From positions 434,001 to 498,000 of the forward strand of contig CALSFV010000655.1 of assembly GCA_943737045.1 (NCBI GenBank): a stretch of DNA of 64,000 nt, written 5' to 3'. The first letter of the stretch is position 1. The number at the start of each line of letters is the position of its first letter. Position numbers and translations under genes: made by a program. This stretch comes from Parapristionchus giblindavisi. Taxonomy: Eukaryota > Nematoda > Chromadorea > Rhabditida > Diplogasteridae. Shown here piece after piece: positions 12,003 to 24,151 of the stretch. Under the pieces are notes generated by a model. The model was given only the letters and a program-made list of their open reading frames with translations. It was not told where the DNA came from and made no database searches.

Positions 12003-15000
12003 ATGTCTGTCCACAAAAGCCTCGAGGAGATAGCAATAGATCGATTGGCTGATCTCATTATAGCCAACCGAATGCCTACATTTGACACACCCCTACCGAT
12101 TTCCATTTCAAATCGTGTAATTCGAAGTTTGAATTGGAAATGTCGTCTAAACTCTGCCCTACCATTACTTGATACAAAGAGATTTACTATTACCGAGGTA
12201 CATTTCACGGATTTTTAACAGAGCTTGTCCTGAAACGCTTGAAATATTCCTAAAAACATTTTTTTAGCTTTTTTTCGTAAATTCCAACCAATACATTTTA
12301 TTTATATCATTTATGATCTTCAAAATGGTATACAATACAGTCAAATAGTTGCCCCCAAATTGTTGCCCCCACAAGTCATGTCTTTTCTCTGTCTGCACCG
12401 TACCACTCACAAGGGAATGGTCAACCATCCCCGTCGAGTTATGATTTGTGACATATACCATTCGAACCGCCATGGAATTCTGATAAGACAACCTTGATAA
12501 GAGAACTCAAATGTGTATGCGCTTCGAGAAAATCGATATTGAAATTCGGTCAAATTCGTGTGGCTCCCTACACAACACATGCGGATGGGTTGGTGAACTC
12601 TTCTATCTTCATCCGAAACATCGGCTTGTGTAGTGTAGTGGATAAGGTGCCTGCGCTTACTTTTGACTGTCCGGGGTTCGATCCCCCTTGCTGCACTTTT
12701 CTTTTGCTGATTTTGATTTTGATTTTGCTGAGGAAAATTGAACTTTAATCTTTTTGTTTATGGCATTATTTTTACAATCTCCTTCTCCCTCTCCCTCGCC
12801 CGAGGTCGATGTCATGCAATGAATGACCTGAAAAACAGCAATGAGAGTTCAAAGATCAAAGATCATGCGAGTACGGTAAGTTCTTCCATTTCTTCTCTTC
12901 TTGGACTGTCTTCCAAAGCCTTGATGTCATTGTTCTTCCTGCTCATTCATTACGTGCTCCAGATGTGAAAATTGTCTCATAAAGTTCACACTTGTTGATA
13001 AGATAGAGTGTGTTCTCTTTTCTATCTTTTATAATCACAGCAAAACAATTCTGTCTTTCGACAACAAAATCAGCAAAAGATAAGTGCGGCAAGGGGGATC
13101 GAACCCCTGACAGTCAAAAGCAAGCGCAGGCACCTTATCCACTACACTACACAAGCCGATGTTTCGAAAGAAGATAGAAGAGTTCACCAACCCATCCGCA
13201 TGTGTTGTGTAGGGAGTCACACGAATTTGACCGAATTTCAATATCGATTTTCTCGAAGCGCATAAACATTTGAGTTCTCTTATCAAGGTTGTCTTATCAG
13301 AATTCCATGGCGGTTCGAATGGTATCTGTCACAAATCATAACTCGACGGGGATGGTTGACCACTCCCTTGTCAGCCATACGCTTTCGCTTTAAATTGAAA
13401 GATGCGATAAATATCTATTATTTAAAAAAATCGTTTCTTTTTTTCCCGAACACGGCTCTCGCAACACTCATACACTTTGGTAATATTTATATATTATTGA
13501 ACTTCCTCACTCTTTGCAAACTATCTCGTAACGATCTTGATGCGCACATAACCGACCCCATAACCGAGCCCACAACTGAGTCCATAACCGAATCCTTAAC
13601 CGAGTCCATGACCGAGTCCATAACCGGGCTCTTAACCGAGTCCTTAACCGAGGAGTGGCTTACGCTTGGATGTCATTTAGTTTATGTTCATCCATTTAAA
13701 TTAGTAACACAAATTTCAGGCAGAGATTAAATTCACCGAATCAGACTACGATTCAATATCAACCATTCTTCAACATCGACTCAAGAAATTAATTTTATAC
13801 GGAAAGTTGAGAAATAAACATCGTAAGTTTCTGTTTCTAGCACTATTTAAATTAAATTCTTTTTTTTAATTTTAATTAATTAATTTTTTTTAAATACTCG
13901 GTTGCAATATCTATTATATCTACCGCCCTTTAAGATGTTCCTTAAATGATAAAAGTTAATGAATACTTTATGATTTAACAGCCGTTTGATTAAATTTATT
14001 AAATGATAATCAAAAGATACAAATATAGGTTCATTCATGGATGACGGTTGCTATAACTACAATCGAGAAATTGTTGCCGAAGTATTGAGCGTGGACTATG
14101 TCGTGGGTATGTCTATTTTGCCCTAAATTCAGTTTCGTGATTCACTATTCCAAAAATATCAAGTGTAGCGGCTTAGATTCCGGAAAAAATAACGTATTAA
14201 TTAGCTGATCAGAGGAAGATGAACGAAGAATTAGTCAAGATAGAACACGCAGAGAAATGAGGTGTAATCCACAGCACATAAGACCTGTAAAGTGTTATAT
14301 TTCACACTATTTGGGTGTTAAAATAGCTCAAAAAGTCGATAGATCACACCTCCCAGAATACAAAAACAATTTTCTCTAAAATTATAGAAACCTCGGAAAA
14401 CAGGTTCACTTCAACACGACGGAATGCGTGATTTTTTGAATTTAAAGAAAAAAAGGGATGACAAACGAGATTGGGGCGAGGGTTGCATGGTTATCTATAA
14501 GCGCTGACTATTAGGCGCTGATCTTCACGGGCGGCGATTCTTGCGTCTCTCGATTACATTAGAAAACAGCGTGCTTCACGGTTGGTCCACGTTATTCATG
14601 ATAATAGCGCTCCGCAAATCTCCTGGTTCCCCTTATTTAGTACTAATTGATTTATATATTGAGCGTATAAAAATCACTTGTTTTATTTGTAGAAGAGACT
14701 ATTTCTTGTTTTGCATGGTTCAGAATCTATGCCGATCTCTTTTATATCATATTGCGCGCGGCGAAGGTCAGCCGGTTTAGGTGAGAGGCAGCGAAGAGAC
14801 AACCGAGAGTTGGACGAGATCTAGCATTTGAGCTACTTCCGTTCCTTATTAGCGCCCAGTGTCATTTTCTTATGCAAGTACATTTTATACGCACAATATT
14901 TGTATATTTATTTTTGTTCATTCAGACGGGTCATTCACTGTTCCTGAATCGTTGAGTGAATGTTATACACTGAATCAACTTGAACTAATAGGATTCGAGG

Positions 15001-18000
15001 ATATACCAAAAAGCTTTCTTTCTAAGGTATGTATTGTACTATAATATTTGTACGATAATATTTTTTTATCAAATTTCTAAATTTTTATATCAAACTTTAT
15101 TGGCTGATAACAACACCGATGCATGCGATGAAGTTGTTTGAAATGAAATGAATGAAATGAAATATCAAATTGAGATTTGTTTAGATTGATTTATTTACAA
15201 CATTGGACACTCTTGTTATACCACGTACAACGAATTTAACCGTGGATATTCTTTATAATTTACTAAAGGTTTGTCCTTTACGATCTTCCTTGTATCAGGT
15301 TTGAACGAATTTTTGGCGCGAATGATATATTATAGAATTACAAAAGTTTTGCACACACCACGCAAATGCCGAATATAGTAAACTTCTCCACCGTTGAGAA
15401 AAACGCACTCGAAAATTTTCGCCAAATTTCGGGAGGTTTTTCTAAACGTTTTTTAAATGCATATATTTTTATTTTTGCTGAAAGCCGAATGAAATGACGA
15501 TAAATTTCCATAAAATTCAATAAACTACTCACACAGAAAATTCTCTTAAATATAAGAAATTGAAATAAGAAATTGATTTCTTACAATACGTTCTCCGAAA
15601 TTGAATTTCTTACTTTTTATAAGTGATTTAATTTCTTATTGTCGTAAGAAAATGATTTCTTATAAAATATAAGAAATCTATTTCTTATTCCGAGCTACAA
15701 TATTTTTAAGAAATCAATTTCTTATAGTTTTTCCATCGCTACTACATAATATATTATTGATTGATTAATACTGATACTTCTGCTGCTTTGTATATACTTA
15801 TTCCAATACTAGAAATAAAAACACTTTATAAAGAATGTGAACAGGGCATAACAAGATGAAAGGAACTACAACATCACATGGAACACAAAAACGTAATTGA
15901 TTTGGGTGAACGAAGACAAATGAAATGATAAAGCAAATAATATGAGATTATACTTTAACCATGTTATCTTCGTCATCAATATCTTCGTATGAGACATAAT
16001 CAATCTCCATTCTCTTCTATATCATACTCAACAATAACAAGAACTTCATTACATATAGCAAGGATTACTCCCTCAGAGATTGAAGATGCCTCAGTGAAAT
16101 GATTCACGTATTTAATTGAACGGCTCCTTTACTATTATCGAAATACCTCCCTGAAACTATGTTATTATCGATTTATGAACTAATCTAGGTAGCAAACCTT
16201 CTCATCATGAGCACTGTTAGTGCTAGAATAAGTGACAAGTAAAAACAGTATCTCCATTTCCAGTAAAAGTCACTCCAGTCTACAATGCACATATAAATAT
16301 TAAGCTTTCATTTGAAATAAAAAGCCAACCTACTTAGCGGCAGTAATATTAAGAGTGTTAGATAACATTGACATATCCTTGCAAGTCGTTTTGGAATTCC
16401 GTCCGTTGAAGGCTTCGAGATTACTTCAGAGTAATACTGATCAGAGATGCCAAGATGTTCCATATCAATATCAATCATTTAAATTAGAGTTGGCTATTCG
16501 GGGGTTGCGGGCCCGCAATAGCCTTGACTTTTTATTGCTAATGATTGCGGGCCCGCAATGCGGTGTAAAATCATTGCGGGCCCGCAAACATGAATGGAGG
16601 GGAGGGGGAGCGATTGCGGGCCCGCAATAGCATTGCGGGCCCGCAACGAGAGAGAACGAAGGAAAGTGAAGAGAGCATAGAAGAACGACCGATCACAAAA
16701 AGTAGAGGGTAGGAATAAAGTAGTCGTTGCGGGCCCGCAATGTCATTGCGGGCCCGCAATCACTCCCCCTCCCCTCCCTTCGAGGTTGCGGGCCCGCAAT
16801 GATTTCACAGAGCATTGCGGGCCCGCAATGCGTGTGCGTTATTGCCAACCCTAATTTAAATGTAACGTCCTATAAAATCATTTTATACTTGATAATATAA
16901 ACTTATATATTAGCAGACATTAAATTACCTGAGTCTTGTCCCTCTTACTGTCACAGAATGAAAAATGTAGAACTCCTCCATTATCATCATGCTAGATCAT
17001 GTAGTTATCTTTGTTAGCGCACTTGAGGGCCTTACTCATGATGATCAAGCTCATTCCAAGGTTGAAACTACGATCATGTCGATAAGTATCGAATAGATCT
17101 ACCTACAAAGAACCCATTACGCGAACAATGAGAAACTGTTAAACCTAGAGAGCGACGTGGGATGAGTCCTTGAAGACACATAGCCGATTCCGAGCAACCA
17201 AGGTGCATCAGATACTAGTTTCTTGATAGCTTCAACAGTCTTCTTGCTTGAGGGCTTGTGAACCAGCGAGCTTGGCTTCAAACATTTCGTAACTGTTCTG
17301 CAACAGATCGATGTTATTCAACTAAATACGTAGCGAAAACAGAGTAGCTACATGCTGTAACATGGAAGAGTAACGAGTATAACGAACAAGAAAACGACGT
17401 TAAAGCGACGTAGCAACCGCAAGAAAAATAGATCTGTTTGAAGGCCAAATTTTCCAGCACTGATTACGGTATACATTGTGGCGCACACCACATTTAGTAC
17501 ACAACATTTGGATCATTAACTAACGCTATTTTTAATTTAATCAATGAAGTTAATTCATATAAACAAAATAAAAACGCAAATAAATTAAATATAAGAAATT
17601 GAAAAGTAAGAAAATTATGAATTTCTCTAAAAAATAAGAAATTCAAAGGCAATTTTCTTAAATATAAGAAATATGAAAAATAAGAAATGTATTTCTGACA
17701 TTCAAATCATCATGCATTTCTTATTTTTAAGAAATTCGAAGATAAGAAATTGATTTCTTATTGCAAACTCCGCCCCTTTCTTGTATAGTTTCTTAAATAT
17801 AAGAAATATAACTAATAAGAAATTGAAAAGTAAGAGAATTTTCTGCGTGAGTAAGCGAAAATGGAATGTCGCGCGAAGAAGTGGGCGGAGTGAGAGTATT
17901 GCGCGGCAAAGGGCGGAATTTGTATTGTTCGGACAGTTTTAATTCTATAATATTCACATACCTATGATGATTTTGGCTGGGGTTTTACTTTAAATCGGGA

Positions 18001-21000
18001 GAGTAAAAAAGAACAAAAAGAACAAAAGTAAGAATAAAAAAAAATGATTTCGCACCTAAACGAAGTATTACGTTGATTGCATCATTTCCATGGGATCGTG
18101 TGAAATAATAATGCTTTGACTTTTGAAATTGGATAATAATATAAGTCCAGCACAAGGTCTTCTTAGAGACTTTATTAAACTAGAAAAATAGTGCATAAAA
18201 TTACAAATTTTCTTCAGAGACTTCCACAACTTCTCCAGCTCGACGTCTCTTCGTGTCCTCTCCTTTGTAATATATCTTGTCTCAGTCAAGCAAAGCAATT
18301 GATGAAGCTTGTACTTTACGAACTTAAATTGAGCATGAATTTGGAAGAATTAACAGACACTTTGGCCAATCTAAAGGATCTTAGAGTGCTTGATATTGGA
18401 ATGGCCACAAACTATGGGTATGATCATGTGCTTAGACTACATATCAAGTGCAGACATTATTTAATTAATTAATTACGAGATGAATAAATAAATAAATAAA
18501 TAAATTTATGTATTTATACATGAATTGAAACATTGTGCTTTCAGGATCAATTTAACATCAATAATATGTGAGAGAATGCTCAATGAAAAAGCTTCGCCAT
18601 GGCCTAACCTCGCATTCATCGACATTTCTGATGAAGATTTTTACGAGAGTTCGATTGGTATCAAGCATATGAAGATCATCATGGAAAGACACGAGAAGAT
18701 GCAGACAGTGTGCCTGATAGGTTTGTGACTCTGACTCTGACTCTGACTCTGACTCTGACTCTGACTCTGACTCTGACTCTGACTCTGACTGACTCTGAGT
18801 CTGACCCTGACTCCGACTCTGACTCTGACTGACTCTGAGTCTGACCCTGACTCCGACTCTGACTCTGGCTCTGAAATCTGCCTTTTAGGAACGCAGCTCG
18901 AAGGGCAAGATTTTTCGTTAATTCCGTGGATAAAGGAGAGTGTTCAGATCTGTAATTATGGGAGTGATTCAAACTGCTTGAATACACTCAATTACTACGT
19001 TAGGCAATTCAAGCAAGATTATGGAACTTACATATCAATAAATCGACTCTGGGGGGTAATATTTTCATGACGTTTAGATAATTTCAATTTTTACAAAGTT
19101 GTTGGCATTTGTCAAAATATAATACCCCTAGTTTTTTTTTTCATTTAGATCTCTATCGTTCCGCGATATCGTAATATATCCGATTATTGCAAAGAATGAC
19201 TACGTAAAGTTAAATAGGATATAGATGAATATTTCTCACAATCAAAGAAAATAATAATAATAATAATAATAATATATTACAGAGTAATGAAGTCGAAGAT
19301 ATTGATCCATCGAAAGTGAATGCCAGTGTTGAAGCATGCCTTGAAGCAATGAGGCAACCTCGTGATCATCAGGTCATAGAAAACGCCATGAATTTCATCA
19401 AATATTTGAATTGGTAAGCTTCTACTCTGGTATTTCAAATCTGAAAGTCTACTTAAAACACATCACTGACTTGAAGTTTACTTTACCTCTATATCAAGTG
19501 AGATTCGACACTTTCTTCACTCTGCGGGGCTGGGACAAAAAATTATTTTGACCAAAAATGATTTTGTTCGTGTCCAACAAAAAAAATCCTCACCGAACAC
19601 TTTTCCGTAATATTGTACGCCAAAAAGATTTGTGATAAAAATACCAACAAAACTGATCACAAAATGACTATATAAGCAAATTTGTGTTAATTTTCTTTAC
19701 CCGTTTGTTGGGTTTTTTTTGGTTTTTTACCGAAAAACAACAAAAAAAACGAACAAAAAATTCCGAACTAAAAATCCCAGCCCACAGTTATTTACGCCAT
19801 ACTTTAATTAAGTAGTCTTACGTTTCACTTGAAGCAGAATTACAAGTCGTACAGAATCTTAATTGGTTGAACACACAAATAGTGAAATCTGCTGAATGAT
19901 CTGTGATCGTGCAGGGACAAACAGCTCAGTCTGCTGGATAGTATCAAACCGTTCAACTTATGCTTTGAACGCTGTCTGAACATTGCTGAAGGCCAAGGAA
20001 TGATATGCGTACTCGTTGAGGTAATTGATATTTCATTAATTAACAATAAGTTAATCATAATCATGATTATTATTATTTATTCAATCATGTAATATTATAA
20101 TTAAAAGGAAAATGGATTGGGATGTCCGCCGCTAACGTAGTGATAGCGATGAGGGTGTTGGGCTGAGTGGCCCTTTGTGATCTGTGGGCGAATTTTGGAA
20201 GATTAAATAGAAACGGCAATGGGGAAAACGAGGTTCTCTAAGGGAATTATTCGCAAGTAAAGTCTCTTTGCGAAATTCTTCCCTTATAGATAAGTGAATT
20301 CGTACACTAGGACCTAGTAATCCCCTTACCTATGACTATGAAGGAAACAATATGTTAGGGAAGCGCCCTATTTCCCTATCCCAGGCTAACCGCCTCCCCT
20401 ATTCCCCTTTCCCCCTTTACGACCCCTAAATCCCTTTCCCTTATGTTAGAAGGATACCTATGCCCTATGACTATAAATGCCGCAATCCGTAAAGAGACGT
20501 ATCTATGGATTTTTCTCTGTGTAGTAGAGCTATTAGAGACCGGCCGCTCGTATTGACCATATAAAATGTACTTGCATAAGAAAATGACAAACTGTATGTA
20601 AATACCGAAACAACGGGCATTTACATACAATTGCACTCTCTCGCCTAACTCTCGATTACCCCCTCCTCTTCCTCTCACCTAACCCGTCTGACCTTCGCCG
20701 CGCTGATTTGATATTTGAAAGAGATCGGCTGTTTTACCGAGCTATGCAAAACAGGAAATAGTCATTGCGGATGCTCCGTACAAATAAAACAAATGATTTT
20801 TATACGCTCAATATTTCCTCGTCATGTTCCATTGATTTCCATCAACATATCATCTCTGTAAATTTAGAGTTGCAACCTTCTGAAAAACAAACTTCGGGAA
20901 CGGTGTTCATTTGACATTGCTCGATTCTGTTCAATTATCTTGAATTATGCACTAAAGCATAACAACATCACCATGTAAGTCACTTTATGAAAATATTTTG

Positions 21001-24000
21001 AATATTATTAATATTATTATTGCTATTATGCTAAAATAACCACCCCGAAGAGTCTCCCTTGTGCACCTGTTCCTCCTATTATTTGTAAATGTATATTGGC
21101 TGAAATAAATAAATATCCTAATAACGTTAGCTCAGCCTCTGCAATAGCAGAACAACAATGAAGGAAGAGAAAGGTCCAAGAAAAAAAGAGATAAAAATGA
21201 TCCAATCATTCTCTCTGTCACCCTTTCCGAAGCGCGACCAAACCTGTCTGAGATGAGCCGCTCTGACTAATGAACTAATCACTCTCTCATTATGTTGAGA
21301 TTGTGAAAACATATCAAACCGCACACCAAAGTGTTGGAAAAAGTCGCCTCAGCATCTCTTTTGCTCCGGAATGCCCTTCTCTCTCGCATTTTGAACTAAT
21401 GTGTAATTAATGACCCCCTGATTATTTATTTTTATTTTATTTTTATTTTACTATTTTATCGCGCGAGAAAGGGAAAACTCTTCGGGACGGTTACAAAATC
21501 AAATTTCTCTTCATTTCAAAGACTATAATCATGATTGTGTTTAGCTTTCATTACTTCCTGAATGAAGTTGGCTACATCCTGAGAAGAAGCCCCAAGGCCT
21601 TATCGTACCTCACTGACGAAAGACTTATGACCTTGGTAATCAATCAAGCACGTGACCAGTACTATAAATGTCGATGGTCTGCTTTCCTCTTCCCGATCTG
21701 CGAGCTAATGAGTAAATTTCCGTTTATATTTACAGTACAGCAGAAAGTTATTCGACATAACGTATATAATTTATTTCATGCTGATTCCGCTAATTGATCG
21801 CTAGAAACATCAATGAACCATCAGGCCCGCACAGGCGCACTTTTTGAAAATTGTGAAAATGCTGAATTAGTCTCGAGCTTGCAAAAAATGGCAGAGAGAT
21901 GTGAAAGATTTACGTGCGGGTCTTCACCTTTAAACCAAATTATAAGTGTCCATTGTAGATTTATCAGCTGAATCGTCATTCCAATTTGTTCGGAACGGAG
22001 GCCTTGAACTTCTGTACAGAATGGTACTTGAGGGGCCGATCGCCCACCCATATAATGAACTCGTAGGTTATTTATTATTAGTTAAGTACGTATTTAAATG
22101 ATTTTTTTCATTTTAAAGTTTTACAAAAATATTTTGACAAGAATTTTCAGATTTTATTGATACTCTACAAAGTTTTGATAATGCCCGAGAACCATAAAGC
22201 CTTTTTCGACATCATGGGTACCGAATTCCTTGTGTAAGTCAATCTAAGGAAGATTTAAGAATTTTTTTAAAACTTTTTTTAGAAAATTTTTCAAAAAAAA
22301 ATCTCATAAAATCTAATTACAACTAAGGCTCTTTCATGTTCTATTTACTCCTTCTCATTTTTCTCTCCTTTTCAAGCACATCGAAAAGATTATTATAGAA
22401 TTTAAAATGTCCGAACAAAACAAATTCCGCTTTTTGCAGCGCAATACTCAGACTCCGCCCACTTCTTCGCGCGACATACCTTTTTCTCTTATTTTATCGA
22501 ATTTTATGGCGTTTCCTCATCATTTCTCTGGACTATCAATAAAAATAAAATGAAAAAACGCTCGAAAAAATCTTCCGAAAATTTGGAGTGCGTTTTTCTC
22601 AACGGTGGAGAAGTTTACTATATTCGGCATTTGGCGCGGTGTGTGCAAAACTTTTGTAATTCTATGATAATAGAAATATTTATAAAATATACATAATGTA
22701 ATATAATAACATACGTAAAACAATAATGAAAACATTTTTATTCTTTTTTTCTTTAATATTAATATATCTTCTCTAAATATAAACTTTATTATCTTTTCTT
22801 CTTTAGTATGTTGGACATAAAATATTCGAGCAGTAATCGTCGAAGTAAATATCTCATAGCGGGAATTCTATCTTTTTTGATTGCATCACCGCTATATTCA
22901 GATGAATTGCTATCCCAAAAGATGATTGGTAAACATTTCGTAAGTTATCTTTGTTCTTTGATCTTTAATCTTTGATATTTCGAATGCATATGACAATGAT
23001 CAGTTTCAGATAAAATGGGTTGAAGGATGGCCTGTTGAAGAGCTTTTCATGGGCGTTAAACATTTCGAATATTTCTTCTTTATCAGAATCTTTCGGTATT
23101 TTCTGAATCTTTCGGCATTTTTATTGGTCCAAAGACTTCAAGCAAGCAGTCAAGCAATAACACACAGAAAAGTGTAAAATGAAACTACAGCTAAAATAAC
23201 AAAAACGTGTAAAATATAGGCACAAACTACAGGTCGTGTATTCTGTGTATTACAGCTGAGGTTGTGGTGTTTTAACACTTTTTTCTCTATGTGAAGAGTC
23301 CGTTATTCTTAAGAAGGGATGTAAAGATCAAAATAAAAGTTGGTCATTTATTAATGACTAGGGATCCGCATTCGTGCAAATTCACAGCCGGTACGAGTGA
23401 AAATCATTTCCGAATGCACATTTACGGATCCTTATTTATGACTGTACTTGCGAGCTATTTATTTACGAATTTAACAAATTTTTTGCTTGCTTTTATTAAT
23501 AATCCATTGCAGTACATTCATTCCATTCTTTGATCTTCTGTTTAACACAAACTATCCCGGAGTTCAGATGTTCGCCCTCTACTCATTGACCATCGCTTCT
23601 CTTTCCGAGATCGACGATTGTGATTACATAAAGTTAGTTTACTTCTTATTAATCTACTCTTATCTCTAGCTTTTATCCCCACAAGATTTAATGGCAAATG
23701 CCGGCCTATCATAAAATTCTCCGCTCTGACAACACTCCCTCGTAAGCAAAGAAATCGCAGAGACAATTGCCATATACTCTGGTATTTAAAAATAGCAGAA
23801 GTTTACTACAAGTGACAGAACATTTGGCGGAATGCACTACAGTATTATACACCACTTACAGTAAACTTAGATTTAACTAGAAGTAGGCTTGTAAGTCTAC
23901 TTCTATTGGGAATGATAAGTGAACTACTAGTTTTGAAATAGAAAGAGGAGTTTCAGCATAGCTTATTGTGCGCCTTTAATCTTTTTTTCTTTTGCAGGAT

Positions 24001-24151
24001 TTTATATGCGGAAGGAGTGGAAGAAGAACTGGAACGCTTCGAGGCTCTCGAATCGAACAGATTACTGAAGAATTTGAAAATGAAAGTATTGTATTCTCGT
24101 CTTTCTCAAAAACTCAAAGAGAAGAAGGAGGATGGATTAATAAATAAATAA
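12003..24151 (+). CDS. ZYG-11-like leucine-rich/armadillo repeat protein
   Basis: Exons: 12003-12197, 13720-13822, 14029-14106, 14926-15026, 15185-15268, 18218-18417, 18545-18720, 18889-19055, 19283-19413, 19915-20020, 21545-21635 (or from 21522), 22151-22233, 22807-22939, 23010-23095, 23513-23632, 23998-24151; about 670 residues, TAA stop. Phases agree everywhere except into exon 11. The N terminus (SLEEIAIDRLADLI, then LNWKC) resembles the start of ZYG-11/ZER-1 proteins. Exons 5-7 are leucine-rich repeats (LPQLLQLDVSSCPLL, LKDLRVLDIG, WPNLAFIDIS). The C-terminal half is helical, armadillo-like, ending in a charged coil (RLSQKLKEKKEDG). ZYG-11 proteins are substrate receptors of CUL2 ubiquitin ligases (family knowledge); the same role here is inferred. 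Introns are loaded with mobile DNA. Exon 11 fits the frame only from 21522, from a poor acceptor, or needs an unseen microexon. Confidence 0.75.
12410..13372. mobile_element. foldback element with a tRNA-like unit in each arm
   Basis: Arms of about 320 bp (12410-12735 and 13050-13372) are inverted copies running from CAAGGGAATGGTCAACC to GGTTGACCACTCCCTTG. Each arm carries a tRNA-like sequence: 12632-12700 (+), with A box TAGTGGATAAGG, loop CTTTTGA (anticodon position TTT, Lys-like), B box GGGGTTCGATCC and then a T-rich run CTTTTCTTTTGC; and the inverted copy at about 13084-13160 (-). The 300-bp centre has no transposase. It sits in intron 1 of the ZYG-11-like gene. A second, diverged element is at 27570-28195. 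Confidence 0.75.
13551..13652. repeat. 12-bp minisatellite
   Basis: About eight imperfect tandem copies of a unit like ATAACCGAGTCC, in intron 1 of the ZYG-11-like gene. Confidence 0.85.
14336..14915. repeat. TTAA-type fragment followed by a dispersed 250-bp repeat
   Basis: 14340-14470 matches the interior of the 48914-49285 element (ACAATTTTCTCTAAAATTAT). 14650-14910 is a dispersed repeat with TTGTTTTGCATGGTTCAGAA, GCGCGCGGCGAAGGTCAGCC and TCATTTTCTTATGCAAGTAC, also present at 38525-38810 and, reversed, at 20540-20830. Coding capacity none. Confidence 0.65.
15528..17851. mobile_element. 2324-bp TA-inserted transposon with subterminal ATAAGAAAT arrays
   Basis: Terminal inverted repeats begin CTCACACAGAAAATTCTC (left) and, inverted, GAGAATTTTCTGCGTGAG (right), with TA target duplication. 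Both subterminal regions (15540-15735 and 17585-17835) contain many direct and inverted copies of ATAAGAAAT / ATTTCTTA, about 20 in all. No transposase frame found in the interior, so it appears non-autonomous. It carries the palindrome-array element 16485-16853. Confidence 0.75.
16485..16853. mobile_element. hAT-type MITE carrying nine GCGGGCCCGC palindromes
   Basis: Ends TAGAGTTGGC...GCCAACCCTA, flanked by the 8-bp duplication ATTTAAAT (16477-16484, 16854-16861). An 8-bp duplication with TAGAG-type ends is typical of hAT elements. Inside are nine copies of TTGCGGGCCCGCAA, mostly extended to ATTGCGGGCCCGCAAT, some paired three or four bases apart and others 25-100 bp apart. A sister copy is at 52237-52578. 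The element lies within the 15528-17851 transposon, itself in a MITE, in an intron: three insertion layers. Confidence 0.88.
18726..18872. repeat. CTCTGA hexamer array filling an intron
   Basis: Intron 7 of the ZYG-11-like gene (18721-18888) consists almost entirely of GACTCT/CTCTGA repeats with a few higher-order variants (GAGTCTGACCCTGACTCCGA, present twice). The acceptor TGCCTTTTAG follows directly. Confidence 0.9.
19430..19845. mobile_element. palindromic MITE interrupted by a second inverted-repeat element
   Basis: The outer parts (19430-19520, 19795-19845) are the AAGTCTACTT family of 2741-2966. The insert 19526-19784 has ends GGGCTGGGA / TCCCAGCCC and A/T-homopolymer-rich contents (CAAAAATGATTTTGTTCG). 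A related fragment lies at about 39510-39650. Confidence 0.55.
20110..21120. repeat. intronic repeat block including reversed 250-bp repeat
   Basis: 20540-20830 is an inverted, diverged copy of the repeat at 14650-14910 and 38525-38810 (TACTTGCATAAGAAAATGAC, CTGACCTTCGCCGCGC, ATGCAAAACA). Flanking sequence 20110-20540 and 20830-21120 gives no match I can name. All in intron 10 of the ZYG-11-like gene. Confidence 0.55.
22393..22670. mobile_element. MITE (TTATAGAATTA family), inverted copy
   Basis: Reverse-oriented copy of 5886-6170, TA-flanked, in intron 12 of the ZYG-11-like gene. It keeps the CGCGCGACATAC and CTCAACGGTGGAGAAG blocks. Confidence 0.85.
23706..23945. repeat. partial stem-loop repeat plus AAGTCTACTT-type MITE
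   Basis: 23706-23767 is a decayed copy of the CTCTCCGCTCTG...AGAGCGGAG stem-loop family. 23776-23945 is a copy of the 2741-2966 family (ACTCTGGTATTT, ACTTAGATTTAACTAG). Both in intron 15 of the ZYG-11-like gene. Confidence 0.6.

Larger units (their letters stand above)
15330..17950. mobile_element. MITE (TTATAGAATTA family) split by a 2.3-kb insertion
   Basis: Left part 15330-15527 and right part 17852-17950 together match the intact copy at 5886-6170. The break is at a TA dinucleotide that is single in the intact copy and duplicated here (15526-15527 and 17852-17853), which dates the insertion as later than the MITE. Confidence 0.88.

Noticed and set aside
12494..13286. Mirrored frames (IRELKCVCASRKS... 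type) on opposite strands
   Set aside because: They come from the two arms of the tRNA-bearing foldback and run through the tRNA-like unit.
16355..16759. Overlapping open frames rich in AGPQ/RARN on both strands
   Set aside because: They are translations of the GCGGGCCCGC palindromes; the same happens at 52120-52555. Not genes.
18679..18987. Minus-strand frame rich in Ser-Gln, Glu-Ser and Val-Arg repeats
   Set aside because: Antisense translation of the CTCTGA intron and adjoining sense exons.
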